Source of the DNA: Spodoptera frugiperda
Lineage: Eukaryota > Arthropoda > Insecta > Lepidoptera > Noctuidae
DNA length: 64,000 nt
Assembly: GCF_023101765.2 (NCBI RefSeq)
Contig: NC_064215.1
Span: forward strand, 2,542,001 to 2,606,000
Direction of reading: 5' to 3'
Below the pieces are notes generated by a model. That model ran no database searches, had not been told where the DNA came from, and worked only from the letters and a program-made list of their open reading frames with translations. Of the stretch, positions 21,700 to 33,307 are shown one piece after another. The translations under genes and the position numbers were made by a program. The stretch's first letter is position 1. Every line of letters begins with the position of its first letter.

Positions 21700-22077
21700 A
21701 CTAGTGGTCGCCTAGTGGCCGAAATTCGACCATATATGATTTAATTTACAATACCACTTAACGTACGTTGAAGGATAATTTTTATTCAACTCAAACTCTT
21801 TTATAAAACTCTTTTCATATGAGACGTGAGAATATCATCGCAATATCTATCGATTTTGACGTTTTGTCAAATACGATCAGATACTATGCATGTGTGTGTA
21901 ATGTTTTATTTATTGATTTAATGTACTTTATAAGCATTATTTTTGAAAAATATTAGCGCTATGCACTTCTCCTACACATAAACTATAAGTGTACCAAATT
22001 TTATGCTCCTACGTCCGCGCAATTTTCGTAAAAAGAATTACAAAGTTTTTGCTTCACGTATTAATATATAGATATCC
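21700..22077 (+). repeat. LINE 3'-region-like decayed repeat
   Basis: It starts ACTAGTGGTCGCCTAGTGGC and ends with AGTGTACCAAATTTTATGCT, GTCCGCGCAATTTTCGT and ATTAATATATAG, a layout typical of lepidopteran non-LTR tails. Heavily diverged. Confidence 0.45.
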
Positions 22078-22417
22078 GCTGTGTGACTAATTTAGAAAGA
22101 ATATTTTACTATATCTCACTTTTTATTTCTAATCACTTTTTAGTGTAAAAAACCTTTCAATAGATAGAATAATCCACTTACTGTACATTTTATTCTCTTT
22201 ACTTTTTACAACACACTTAAAATAATAAGCAGAAGTCCTGCATACCTTTTTTAAGAAACAAATACATAACTCATATAACAAAATTACCTTTCTAAAACCA
22301 ACCTTAATCGAAGCTCAATTTAAAAAATTCAAACGTCTATTTTTAAGTCTGGGAACTTAAAAGTCACTCCTCAAAATCTATCAGTGTCGACGTCATTCAA
22401 GAGTGCTCCACCCTCAG

Positions 22418-22477
22418 CACTCTTAGGCACTCTTTGGTACTCTCTCGTACTCTGCGGTACTACATAGTACTTGAGGT
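22418..22477 (+). repeat. Tandem repeat of 10-bp period
   Basis: Six consecutive decamers can be laid out: CACTCTTAGG, CACTCTTTGG, TACTCTCTCG, TACTCTGCGG, TACTACATAG, TACTTGAGGT. Each begins YACT. Decayed and non-coding. Confidence 0.75.
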
Positions 22478-23689
22478 GACAGATCCGGTCCTCGAAGAGA
22501 TCCGAAGATAGTGCATGCTCCCAATTTTCTGGCCACTCTTCAATTTACCAGGGAGGCAAATTTTTAGCAAGCTTTTCTTCGAAATGGATTCATTTTCTTT
22601 TTTGTTTTGTTTGGTTTAAAGATTTTTGGTGGCATATAATGTGTGCGGTAAGAAGTTTTATATGTGTGTTGTTTTATTGATTTACGTGTGATATACCTAC
22701 CGTATGGGGAAACTTCTTATGACTTAATTTAAACGACAAATATTTGTTATCATCTTGGCTCAAAATAGGCCCTGTAGTTAAGTCAAAAACTGCATTATTC
22801 TCTTTGAGTTAATCTGGACGCTCTTTACAAATACGGTATTATAACAATCGCGCCGCATGTCCGTAACATTCCTAGACAACCTACAACATTACAGCTCTTC
22901 TGTGGCCAAGGAACATGGAGCTGTTCACCACAAAATTTAATACTTTATTAATATAATTATTAATTTTGTTTGTTGAAAATTCTATTTTCGTTTTTCCTTG
23001 AAATATTTAGTTGTATATTTATGGACGAGTACTACTTGTAGTTTAATTTAAGTCATATGACTGATCTTCTTACTGTATACGAAATCTATTACCAAAATAA
23101 ATCTTCAAAATTCCAAATACAAATAAAAAAAATAGAATGACATTTAAATCATCTATCTAAATTCAAATAGATAGATAACTGAAATTGCAATTTTATGTTC
23201 CGAAAAATAAAGTTGCATTTTAAATAAAGTATTACCGTTACTTTTGGTGAGATAGTGCGAGGTGCTTACTATTGGTTCTCACGTACTACTCACAGTTGAT
23301 TTATCGTGAGTAAGTTTGTGTAGGCGTCAACTCGTTACTCTACCCATACATTGGTGCTTCAACACTATTAAAATATTATGTTTGGTGTCGGATCTAAGAA
23401 CGTGAGATGAATTATTATCGAGTTGCTTTTGAGACCTGGAGTAACCATTTTTGGATTAGACAAACAAATGTTTCGTGTGCAAGATTTATTTTGTTTTATG
23501 CACCGTTAGTTAAACTATTTCAAATTTGTCTATTGGGTAAGTCTCCCGATTGCCTAATCGAAACGTTACCGAGTTTAGCCCTATGATTGGTTAGTTAACT
23601 TAGAGTAATCAGTCACAGCGCTGAACGTCTTAAACGTCAATCGCATTAACGTAAAACACATTCGCAATAAGTACTCAGCATACCCTTAG
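22478..23689. other. Non-coding interval, nothing recognised
   Basis: AT-rich unique DNA with no shared repeat. Confidence 0.4.
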
Positions 23690-23834
23690 TACGAGTTTGC
23701 TTTACGTTTAACAAAATCAAAAAAACAAAAGCGCGGTCGACGCTCTGATTGGTCAGCTCGAATGAACCAACCAATCAGGGACCGATTCTCGTTTCGATCT
23801 GGTTAAATGTAAAACAAACTCGTACAAAGCCCTC
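23690..23834. mobile_element. Family F MITE, copy 1
   Basis: The left end is TACCCTTAGTACGAGTTTGC and the right end reads AAACTCGTACAAAGCCCT, an imperfect reverse complement. The core contains GACGCTCTGATTGGTCAG and ACCAACCAATCAGGGACC. Same arrangement as 32804-32959. Confidence 0.8.
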
Positions 23835-23956
23835 AATTCCTTTCCTTAGAGAGTCCTTAGGAAAGGCATTCTTAGAAGAGGTTTGTGACAGTATACACTC
23901 GTATTCTGTAGATTTCGATGACAGATAATTCCGACCTAATCAAGAAAGCAATCTCC

Positions 23957-24043
23957 TAATATTAGAATTGGAACTTGAAACGGGATTTTTGTTTTTGAAA
24001 AACATGGTAAATATCCCGTTTTAAGTTCCAATTTTAGTTTTAG
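23957..24043. repeat. Foldback element, short-spacer copy
   Basis: Arms of about 30 bp (AATTGGAACTTGAAACGGGA and its complement near 24012-24035) flank a short spacer with TTGAAAAACATGG. Related to 2937-3099 but lacks that copy's central TTTCCGATATTTCGGC part. Confidence 0.7.
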
Positions 24044-24397
24044 TGACCTAGAAAAACTTAAATGTCCTAATTATCGATCTCGCATTCACTCACCCGATAT
24101 GGGCACTGCTGTCAAGTAATTTTCACGTTTCTTATTAATTAATAATTAATAAGTACCTCTTTACTAATAAACACTTAATAATTCTACCTTTCTAATAACT
24201 TGCATACTTTCAATCACATTTGTGAACAAAGTAATTGTTTGTAGATTTGTTAAAAATCTCTTCAACCGATCTTAGAGAGAACATTTCAATTAACACGACA
24301 CCCACGCCCTTTACTAGCATCTTGAACTCTATTTGTATTAGCCTAAAGTTTAATATTTGACTTCTTAGTTTACACCAAAAATTATCATTTACTATCT

Positions 24398-24620
24398 GTT
24401 GCTCGCGACTTCGTTTATATAGAAACTTCTTTGATATCCCACAGAGAGCATGTATTTCCCAAAATTTTATCAACACACGATTTATACAATAAGAGTTATA
24501 TTCTTGTATATGTTATAAACTATACGTGTGCCCAATATCATCTAAATCCGTTCAGCCATTTTGACGCCAGTGAGTAACAAACATTCATACAGTCAAACAT
24601 TAAAATTTATAGTAGAAGTA
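24398..24620 (+). repeat. LINE 3'-region-like decayed repeat
   Basis: It runs from GTTGCTCGCGACTTCGTTTA to ATCTAAATCCGTTCAGCCAT and GAGTAACAAACATTCATACA. The order GCTCGCGACTTCG, then AAATCCGTTCAG, then GTAACAAACAT is typical of lepidopteran non-LTR ends. Confidence 0.55.
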
Positions 24621-25482
24621 AACACTAGTACCTAATGTTTGCTTACTTGAGAAGAACATTTAAATTCATCAAATATACATTTTCCCATAGCACTTAATGT
24701 GAGCGATATCTTATAAAACTGTATAATAATATTTGTTTTTACTGTCCGTCTGTACACATCCATGTTTGGTTAGTTCTTCATCATCAATGATATTGGGTCT
24801 GACAGCCATCTTACTTATGTATTATTAAGTATTCAGATTTACGTCAAAGAGAAGGTTAATATTAAACCATGTAGGTACTGACGAATCACTCATTTCTCAA
24901 ATCGACACTTAACATTTCATTAATGGCTTAAATTTATAGTACCTATATCTCAACCCAAAATTGCTAGATCGAATCGGTCTTAGTAATCGATTGCTAATGT
25001 CATTGTTAGATCAGTAATTGTAATCGATTGATAATATCAAAAATCGATTCCATGATTTTGGATCGAGAACAGTTATTAATTTTAGGTGCTAGAGGCTAAA
25101 TCAAATGTCTATAAACAAGACAAACAAAAGAAAACAAAAAGTAACATATCAAAAACACAATGTAAGAGATAGCATTAGTGTCGGTGTACCACTCACGATA
25201 ACTGCGCAGATACAGTCCCACCCACTGTAATGATAATGCTTAGACATGCTGTAGAAAACGCCTTGTTGACGGCGCTGGCGCACCCTAACTAAAAGGTGGA
25301 TACAGATACTCTATCTTTGAAAAGTTGGTATAGTTTTCAAAATTCTTAACGACATCTAAAAGCCAGGAACTATAACTTTCAAAAGAGTAGAGTAAATAAA
25401 TTATAGGAGTAGGTATAAAAAATAAACTGTCAACTAGAACTTTGATTACCTACAAATCATCAATTCATTGAACAGAAGATAA

Positions 25483-25620
25483 GGTTTCATCATTATCATC
25501 ATCAGCCGGAAGATGTCCACTGATGGACAAAGGACTCTCCCTTAGTCCTTCACGTAGAACAAGCAAGCCACCACCTGCATCCACTAAGATTAGCCTACAG
25601 AACCGCTAAAGCACCAAGCA
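25483..25620 (+). repeat. LINE 3' tail (ATCATCATCAGCC type)
   Basis: It contains ATCATCATCAGCCGGAAGAT, GTCCACTGATGGACAAAGGA and CTCTCCCTTAGTCCTTCAC, the common lepidopteran non-LTR 3' end. Related pieces lie at 35541-35715 and 47722-47860. Confidence 0.65.
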
Positions 25621-25856
25621 CAGCTTAAGAATCAGAATTAAAACAATAAGCACACCCCAAAAATCCATAAAATGACCTACTTAGTAACCATATTACCAAC
25701 ATGAACACCATAATAATTTTAGCCACAAAAGCTGATACAAGAATAGCTTTAAAAATAGACAAAAACAAACATCTATTAACTGCAACTCCAGTCGCTAGAT
25801 CACAATCTATCAATTCAACACCAATTCAAGATAAAAACGCGCAACACTAAAAAATA

Positions 25857-26130
25857 GACCCGTATTTTACCGACAAGCGAGCGACAAAAGCACAGTTATT
25901 TATTATCTGAACGACAGGAGATTTATTTAGTATTGTGTAACATCACTAATAGTTGACAACATTAGCGTGAATGTCACAACGCTGAAGATAAGCTCGGATA
26001 GGTACGAACCGTACGAACGACGCACCCACATACAACGTGATAATCGCTACGAAATACTCGATCTTTGCGAAGGAGCGTTTGAATTGTACTTTGTTTTGGA
26101 TGATTTTAGAATTACTTCTCTTCTGAAAAT
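25857..26130. other. Unique block with raised CpG, possible conserved element
   Basis: It holds CCGACAAGCGAGCGAC and GAACCGTACGAACGACGCAC and no known repeat. Its open frame continues into a family C repeat and is not credible as a gene. Confidence 0.2.
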
Positions 26131-26167
26131 TGTTTTAGTAATCCTTTTTTATCTATATGTTTACCAG

Positions 26168-26440
26168 GATCATGATCACCATCAGGTGATCCTGATGGTA
26201 AGCAATTGCCGCCGCCCATGGACACTCGAAACACCAGAGACGTTACAAGTGCGTTGCCGGCCTTTTAGGGGTTAGGAATTTAAGGGTTGTGGATTGGGGA
26301 GAGTAATTGGGCCTCCGGTAACCTCACTCACACAACGCAAGTATCGTTTCACGTTGTTTTTGTGTGAGGTTGTTGTTGTGACTCCTGTCGAGACGACTCA
26401 TTCTTGCCGAAGCGTGGCTCTTATATCCCTTAAAGTGTTA
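26168..26440 (+). repeat. Family C dispersed repeat, long copy
   Basis: It contains TGATGGTAAGCAATTGCCGC, CCCATGGACACTCGAAACAC, AAGTGCGTTGCCGGCC, TTAAGGGTTGTGGATTGGGG, GTAACCTCACTCACACAACG and ATTCTTGCCGAAGCGTGGCT. Its start carries a short palindrome (ACCATCAGG, TGAT, CCTGATGGT). Confidence 0.75.
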
Positions 26441-27094
26441 TTTTTCAAGTTATCATCACTGTTTACTAATCTCACTCATTAATATTGTCTCTAACCGTAA
26501 TTTTCATGTTCGTCTGTTTTCTATATTTAATTATTCTTTATTGACATAATTTGAGGTAAATATATTATGATTTTAGTGATATATCGTTGTTTTCGTGTTA
26601 CGTTTACCCCTTCTCAAAACTGTCCTATTTCATTGCTATATCCCACGTCATCGACTATTTCCATCACCAACACACACCACAGCAACCTCATAATCACCTT
26701 TTCTATTATCCCCAACCTGGTCAAAAACCATTTTAACTTAACTCATAGCAACAGACATCCGTTTACTAAAACGAAGATATGTTAATGATGTTAGTGACAT
26801 CCTAATTGCTTTGTCAAAAATGTTGGGACCACACTAATTTATGAGGTTAAAAATAAAACTAATTTATGTTGGTTACTAAGTAGAAGCTGGAGCTTGGAGC
26901 AAGGACTTGGAGCGATATGGACTGATTTAAGAGACTGTGAACTTATGGATGAGGTTTGGGTTAATTATAATTGAGTGTTAACTATGGTATGATGTGCTTT
27001 GTGCTTTTATAGTCTGGTTTTAAAGAAGCGTAGACAAAAAAGTTTATAATGGTGATGAAGGATTTTTTTACCTAAATTTAATTGCAGTAGACAG
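26441..27094. other. Non-coding interval, nothing recognised
   Basis: C-rich, T-rich unique sequence near 26600-26760 and GGAGCTTGGAGCAAGGACTT (near-duplicate CTTGGAGC) at 26891-26914. No gene seen. Confidence 0.35.
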
Positions 27095-27255
27095 TCCACA
27101 ATCCGGAGCTGCGGTCAACGTAACAGGTTATCGGGGCCCTGGCTCTAATCAGGAGAAGGAACGGGGTGGTTTTTAGTCAGTAAGAGTCTGCCACTCCCTC
27201 TCGCCTCACCCAAGGCGGTAGAAGTCATTGGATGATTTTTCTCCCTCAAAAAAAA
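27095..27255 (+). mobile_element. Family A retroposon tail
   Basis: It runs AATCCGGAGCTGCGG, then GGGGTGGTTTTTAGTCAGTA, TCACCCAAGGCGGTAGAAGT and CATTGGATGATTTTTCTCCC followed by an A-run. Confidence 0.88.
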
Positions 27256-28523
27256 GTACTGTCAACAGCATTAATAGCTTCACTCTCATCTTTATCGCTA
27301 CTTGAATTCTGACTTATGAGATTTACAGTACATATTGACAATCAAAGAAATTCGAATCAATCAACTTATTTTATCGCAGATTACCATCACACAAAATATG
27401 TTCTCATGTCATATGATATTCAAAAATGAATAATTTCACAAACTAAAAAATATCTATTGACACATTTTGCTAGTAAATCAAAAAATTTAAAACTTCAACT
27501 TTCTTAGACAGTCATTAATATCGAGTCTCAGAGTTTTGAGGTTAGAATAACATTATTTTAGAGAGTTGCTATGCGAGTCGTTTGAATGGGGCACAGCGGA
27601 GTACATTTGTTGCGCGTGGGCCGGAATAGTGTCAAGCGGTGCGCAAGCGCAACCATTAAGAAACATGATGTTACCGGTGTATAACAGTCTTTATTGGAAG
27701 CTTATTTTATATTGATACTAGATTGTGTCCGCAACTTCGTAACTGTGTCTTGTACTGAGAAAGCTTTTCATTATTATTTACTTTACACCCTTTTCTATAC
27801 TTCTGCCATTTTTCTCCAATCATGTTAAGTGAAGTATTCATAAGAAAGTGCTTGTAATACATACAATAACAGATACAGGCTTAGCACTTAGCTTAGCCAA
27901 ATACCAGGCACAATATTATCAATCTCATAAAGCTGTAACTGACAATAAATAAATCCATAATACTAAAAAAAACTCTAAATTCCAAATATACCCAAAATCA
28001 AAACGATTGGAGAATCAAAACAATGTACTCGTATTTTTGACTCCGAAAACCTTCCAATTATCTACGATATTTGAGTCCCAACCTACCTACCGGTGACTAT
28101 ATCGAAACAATTGGAATCAAAATAACACATTTATTCAGTAATTGGACGCTCAATTGACGGGTACAACACTAGCCTTTAAATAGAAATAACGGGAAACCTC
28201 TCGGTGTTGCCAGTAAATCGAAAATAAACATTTTATTGAACATTTCGTCATAAAATAAGGTTTACGTAATTTCCGAGTCGACGGGCCTTAGTAGACGATT
28301 TAAAATTGCATCTATAGGAAAATTGTAGAAAACTTTATTGAAGGAACGTTGCTTGCGGCAAATTATTTTCTATTTCCAGTACCTAATAATATAAATTGAA
28401 TATTGAAAGTTAGTTTGCACTTCAAATACTATTGCCAATTACATTGCTTTTACAGATATTTCTAAATGAGATTACTGAATGTAAATTACATAAAGTGTTA
28501 AAATTAATGTAGGTAACCGAGAT
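27256..28523. other. Non-coding interval, nothing recognised
   Basis: AT-rich unique DNA, with a GC-richer patch (GTTGCGCGTGGGCCGG) near 27610. Confidence 0.4.
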
Positions 28524-28700
28524 TCAAACTCTATGGCTAACCAGATGCCACACATCGTGTAACGGGTTCGATTCCCGTACAGAGCAACTGTTTGTGTAAT
28601 CCACAAATTATTGCTTCGGGTCTGGGCGTCATGTGTAATTGAAATTGTATGTTTGTAAACCACCCACGACACACGAGAGAATGTCAGTATGGAGCAGAAT
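28524..28700 (+). mobile_element. Family B tRNA-headed SINE, best copy
   Basis: The B box is exact (GGTTCGATTCC, 28565-28575), followed by CGTACAGAGCAACTG, ATCCACAAATTATTGC, TCGGGTCTGGGCGTCATGTG and CACGACACACGAGAGAATG. The antisense frame gives a spurious VYKHTISITHDAQTR-type peptide that would recur wherever this SINE is translated. Confidence 0.85.
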
Positions 28701-28959
28701 ATAAAAAAAAATGATGATGACGATAAAAGTACCCGTCTACAATTTAGGATAACAAAATACGTAAGTATACAATATGTACAAAAACGATCATTTCACAAAA
28801 TCTGCAACAAACATATCCCCACAAAGATAGTTATCATAGATAGTGAAGACATATAAATATAGATACAAACAACCCTCCAAATAAGTAGGTATAAGAACAT
28901 CCCCAACTCACATGTGACATAACTAAATATAAAAATTCCTCGATAGTACCGCCCTACAC

Positions 28960-29060
28960 ATGTTACAAGGAAAAATTGGAAAAATCCGCGAATGAAAGGG
29001 TGACTTCATATGTCAATGTATGTATGGGCGTGGTTTCACACCCTTCGCGACATTTTTCTT
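28960..29060. promoter_or_regulatory. Unique GC-raised block with a KLF-type site
   Basis: GGGCGTGG (29026-29033, complement CCACGCCC) lies in non-repeat sequence next to CACACCCTTCGCGACA. CCACGCCC is the KLF/Sp recognition type. Function is inferred only. Confidence 0.25.
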
Positions 29061-29411
29061 ACAAGACGTTCCTAGAAAGTGTTTTTACGTAGGTATAAGG
29101 GGACATATTATCGTGTCATGTGTATTTTATCAACGATAGAAAAGGGGAAAATGTGTGACTTTTCACTTTTCGTAGTATCATTGAGAATTCTGATAAATGG
29201 AAAGAAAAAAGTGAATAATTCTATGTATGACCTATCTATGTTTTATGGGATAAAGCAGACAAACAAGCCGAAGGCAGATTACCTAATAGTAGCCAATTAA
29301 CACTTGATGGGCCTTAACACTAGAAAGTAAAACAATAATATATACGTTATTTCACGCCCGTTTTCTGAAACCATGGTCCGTGATATCACTCCTTTTAAGC
29401 CAGCATCTGCA

Positions 29412-29560
29412 TGCATCTGGAACTGTTGACTACCTAGCGGGCTTACCGGGGATCCTGATCGAAAAGCAGGAGTAGAAACGGGGTGGTTTTTAGTTGGTAA
29501 AATTATGACACTCCATCTGTCGTCACCCAAGGCAAGAGAAATTATTGGATGATTAAAAAA
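29412..29560 (+). mobile_element. Family A retroposon tail, diverged copy
   Basis: It contains GACTACCTAGCGGGCTTACC, AAACGGGGTGGTTTTTAGTT and TCACCCAAGGCAAGAGA, with several substitutions that make it one of the older copies. Confidence 0.8.
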
Positions 29561-29964
29561 ACTTAACATGTCTCTCCCAAAAGAATTGATGGTCGGAATA
29601 ATACAAAGTCAAGCTATTAACTTTATAAGCCAAATGTCATAGACCAAAAAGGAAATTGTCACATACTTATCGATTATCCCATTCGCAGAGAATGTCAGTT
29701 TCAATAAAACGGTACAAATTACATACCTTACATATAAATATTTATGACAAAAGAAAAAACTTGAACCCGAAATTAATGTCCAAACATAATTACAAGTGAA
29801 CGTAAATAAATTACCTTAACTACAATATTACCTTAAAGAGTTCAACTAAAAACCAAATTTAGGAATCCGACTTAATTTGCAACGGACCAAGCAACTACCT
29901 TTTTTACAATGTTGTCAACAATCAATTACATATTTATATATAAAAAAAAAAATAATGACGAACG

Positions 29965-30060
29965 CAAATGTATAGTCGAACGTCTCACTTGAAAGAAACG
30001 AGCGGCACCGCGGGGCATACCTATTTAAACCTGCAAATAACAACGCATTTATTATGGAGC
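29965..30060. other. Unique GC-raised block, possible conserved element
   Basis: GAAACGAGCGGCACCGCGGG and ACCTATTTAAACCTGC stand out from the surrounding A-rich DNA. No repeat match in the window. Confidence 0.2.
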
Positions 30061-30312
30061 CTTCAAACTTTTTACCGAGTTAAATACCAATTTAATATGC
30101 GAACATATATTTAGGTGTATTCCATTCCTTAACCTTATAAAGGTGGAACGGCAAAAAGGTACGTTCAAGTAAAAATATTGTCAATACGTGCATGTAACTG
30201 GGCACAGTTATAACAATGTTATTTTATTTAATTGACAGTGTAATCTATACTGATATATATTGAGAAGTTTGTTTGTTGGTTTGTGTTACTGTCGGAGGCT
30301 GGTGGTCTTACT

Positions 30313-30525
30313 AATCAAATCAAATCACTTTAATGCATCCATAGTGTACAGTGTGGTCTACAATTTTAATACATGATAAATTTATTTCTGTAAGTAGGTT
30401 ATAAAATAACACTTTTACACGTCAATATTTCAAATAGCTAGATGAGGCTGGCATTTCCTATCTGACTACTCTAAGAAGAAATGCCGAAACAAACTCAGAG
30501 GTCATAGTCTCTTTTAAAGTCCAGA
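30313..30525 (+). repeat. LINE 3'-tail-like repeat (ACACTTTTACACGTCAAT type)
   Basis: It contains AAATAACACTTTTACACGTC and GAAATGCCGAAACAAACTCA. The first part recurs at 33213-33307. A common lepidopteran non-LTR tail. Confidence 0.6.
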
Positions 30526-31571
30526 CAATGAATGATGTATGTATAGGATAATGTGAGAGAACAGTAATATGTTCCAACTATGAGCCCTATTGGGCACCGC
30601 CAAAGTACTTAATTTACTAGTGATGTATCTAATACTTTTAAATCACTTCGGTAATATTAGGTATAGTTCAGATATATTATATTATGTTGTCTAATAAAAG
30701 AATAGATAATTTGTTTGCTTATCCCAAATAAGAGTTAATCTAAATCTACAAACTAAAGTCAAAAAATAATATGTCCATGAAGCAAATATTGGTCAAGCCC
30801 ATACACTGATTTTTCTATTCACTCGTTTGTTTTATATAAAATTCAACTGATTTTTATATTTACTTTGTTTGAAAATAATAATTACTAATGTACATGCCGT
30901 TTTTTGTCTATGCAGCTGTTTTATAATTAAGTCACCAACAAATAAAACTAAGTTTTAGGTACAAGTTTAAGAATTTACGATTAGTAGTAATAATTTAAAG
31001 ATTAGGGATATGCCGTAACAGACGTTGCACCATAGTAGGTCTAACAGGAGGACTCAGTACCAGTTATCGGTACTGAAGGTGGCCACCGGGGTTTTAGTTT
31101 GGTAAAAATCCCACAATCCCTAGTGTATCTCCCCAAAAAGCTAGGCACCTCTTGATCCTTTCCACTTATCATAGAAAAATACTAATTTAAGAAATCAATA
31201 TCTTAATAGATTCGCAGATAATAAGTAAAGATTACAATACATATTATGTTAAATCATAATACAAGTCAAACTATGTAAACTCGTGTCCGAAGAGCCTTAT
31301 GCGCGTACCTTTTAAGTGGCTAATGGAAAACCCTTACACAGTCAATTCACACAGAAGTAGAATGCAAATTGTAGAACTAAAGGTTTCTCTTTTATTAGCT
31401 GTACAACTCAGGTGTTAAGTAGTTACGTGATTGTTTGCAGTAAATGCTGTACTATACGATGATATATGTCGCTATACTTCACTTTTAAATAAACACACAC
31501 ACATAAGTTTATTTGAGCACCGACTTCTGACTGGTTACAACAAGGAAAGACAAAGAAAGGCTGAGTAAATA
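30526..31571. other. Mostly unique DNA
   Basis: 31017-31150 has a mixed-GC block (GACTCAGTACCAGTTATCGG, GTGGCCACCGGGGTTTTAGT) that may be a distant relative of family A, but this is not certain. No gene seen. Confidence 0.35.
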
Positions 31572-31705
31572 ATCAAAGTCAAAGTCAAAATTATTTATTT
31601 CAAATAGACTGGGAAGGCACTTTTGAACGTCAAAGCAAATATTACATATTAAAAAAGCAAAATGTCGGTCAGTCCTCTAGTGAACCTATATGTCGAAATT
31701 GTAGC
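31572..31705 (+). repeat. LINE 3'-tail-like repeat (TCAAAGTCAAAGTCAA type)
   Basis: The most complete copy here: TCAAAGTCAAAGTCAAAATT, CAAATAGACTGGGAAGGCAC, TTTTGAACGTCAAAGC, GTCGGTCAGTCCTCTAGTGA. Confidence 0.65.
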
Positions 31706-32093
31706 AAATGATTCCAGTATTGCTAAAATCAAACTTATTATAGGTACATGACATGCATGACAAGCTGGTTTATTTTTTTAAATCGTATCTTGTCATACTT
31801 GTAGTGTGCAACAAACCTAACCAACCACAAGTTAGTTATTTATTTAACTGACTAGTAATATTTAACTGAATAATAAGCTGTTGTATCAGACAAAGTTAAT
31901 GGGGTCGCGGCAAAGTCAAGTTAATTCCATTGTCAGTTTGTGAAACCGTTGTTTTATTGTTACATAAGCGCTAGAGATATTAGACATAACATCTCACTCA
32001 TTTTTCTTAGACAAAATGTCTATGACATTTAGTCGAATGAGTGTATAGAAAAGTAAATGTATGGACTTAACATAATTAGGATACTTTTCCACC

Positions 32094-32386
32094 AAAGATC
32101 TGCTCTATGTAGCTATGCTACGAAGATGTAAATAGCTAAGCTTGAAACTATGTGACCGTTTTCACTGATACTAAGCTATGTGAGTAAGATTTGCTAAAAA
32201 GATGCGCCATCGCAAAGTAACTGCGAGGAAGATGCGCAGCTTGAGTATGTGATGTATCGATAATTGGGAAGCCATCCATAGCATTCATAGCTGAGTCCGT
32301 TTCTACCCGTATACCAATGAATATGATTGGTGGAAATAAAACGCATTCACAGCAAACGTAGCATAGCACATCTCTTGTGGAAAAGC
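32094..32386 (+). mobile_element. Family D MITE, copy 1
   Basis: The ends are CTTTTCCACCAAAGATCTGC and the complement of CTTTTCCACAAGAGATGTGC, about 293 bp apart. The interior has TGAAACTATGTGACCG, GATGCGCAGCTTGAGTATG, GATGTATCGATA and ACCAATGAATATGATTGG. Similar elements lie at 53816-54104 and 63314-63631, and a part at 48372-48535. No frame, so non-autonomous. Confidence 0.85.
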
Positions 32387-32803
32387 ACCATTATTGTTAT
32401 GATATCTAAACCCTAAACCTGTAACATTATACCAGCTACGTTTTTTGACACGTAGTAATACCTACCAAATCTTTCTTTTAAACTCTACTACTACTACTCT
32501 AAAATCTCACTCAAAACTTACCATATCCATTAAACCAAAATCACCATACAAAGTGTAGCTTACACGTCAACCGACCAGCCATCTAATAAAAGTGAAATTC
32601 CTTTGGCCAAGTGAAGTAACCAACCACGTAACTTATTAATACCGTCGGCCATACATATTAAAGATACTAAATAGCAATTTGAGACTTAATGACCATCAAT
32701 AATGTTAAAAACACGGTATTTTATCGTCAACCTGTATTCGAGACATCAATTAAACGTTATAAATAATCGTTTTTTGGACGCCATCTTAAAATTTCGAGTT
32801 CAG

Positions 32804-32959
32804 TACCCTTAGTATGAGTTTGCTTGACGTGTTACGAAATCGAAACGAGAGTGCGTTCGGCGCTCTGATTGGTTGGTTCATTCGCGCCGGCCAATCAGAG
32901 TGCTGAACGCGCTCTCGTTTCGGTTACTTTAAACGTAAAGCAAAATCGTACTAAGGGTA
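32804..32959. mobile_element. Family F MITE, copy 2 with CAG flanks
   Basis: TACCCTTAGTATGAGTTTGC at the left end is paired with the complement GCAAAATCGTACTAAGGGTA at the right. The core has two inverted blocks GCGCTCTGATTGG and CCAATCAGAGTGC, and AACGAGAGTGCGTTCGG mirrors CTGAACGCGCTCTCGTTTCG. CAG occurs directly before and after and may be a 3-bp target duplication. Confidence 0.85.
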
Positions 32960-33212
32960 CAGATCTGATCAAAGATATGGATGTCGAAAAAGTATTTTCT
33001 ATGTTTATTATCAGTTTATCGAAAGGTTTACAAGTTGTTCTGAACCTGAATTGGAAATGTGAATGTTGCGTTTTAAAATCCAAAATTTATAAGGACAGAT
33101 GGTTTTTAAGTTTGGGTATCAAAAAATCTGTTATTATCATGATGTATTTGACATTATAGGTTAGCATAAATTTGGTAAGATTGACTACAGAACTCATGAA
33201 TTCAGTATTAAT

Positions 33213-33307
33213 GATAAATGATATTTATTTTTGGAAGTAGGTTACAAAATAACACTTTTACACGTCAATTTCTAAAATAACTAGATAATACCGAACTAGA
33301 CGTGGAG
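33213..33307 (+). repeat. LINE 3'-tail-like repeat fragment
   Basis: It shares AAAATAACACTTTTACACGT and GTAGGTTA with 30313-30525. Truncated on the right. Confidence 0.55.
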
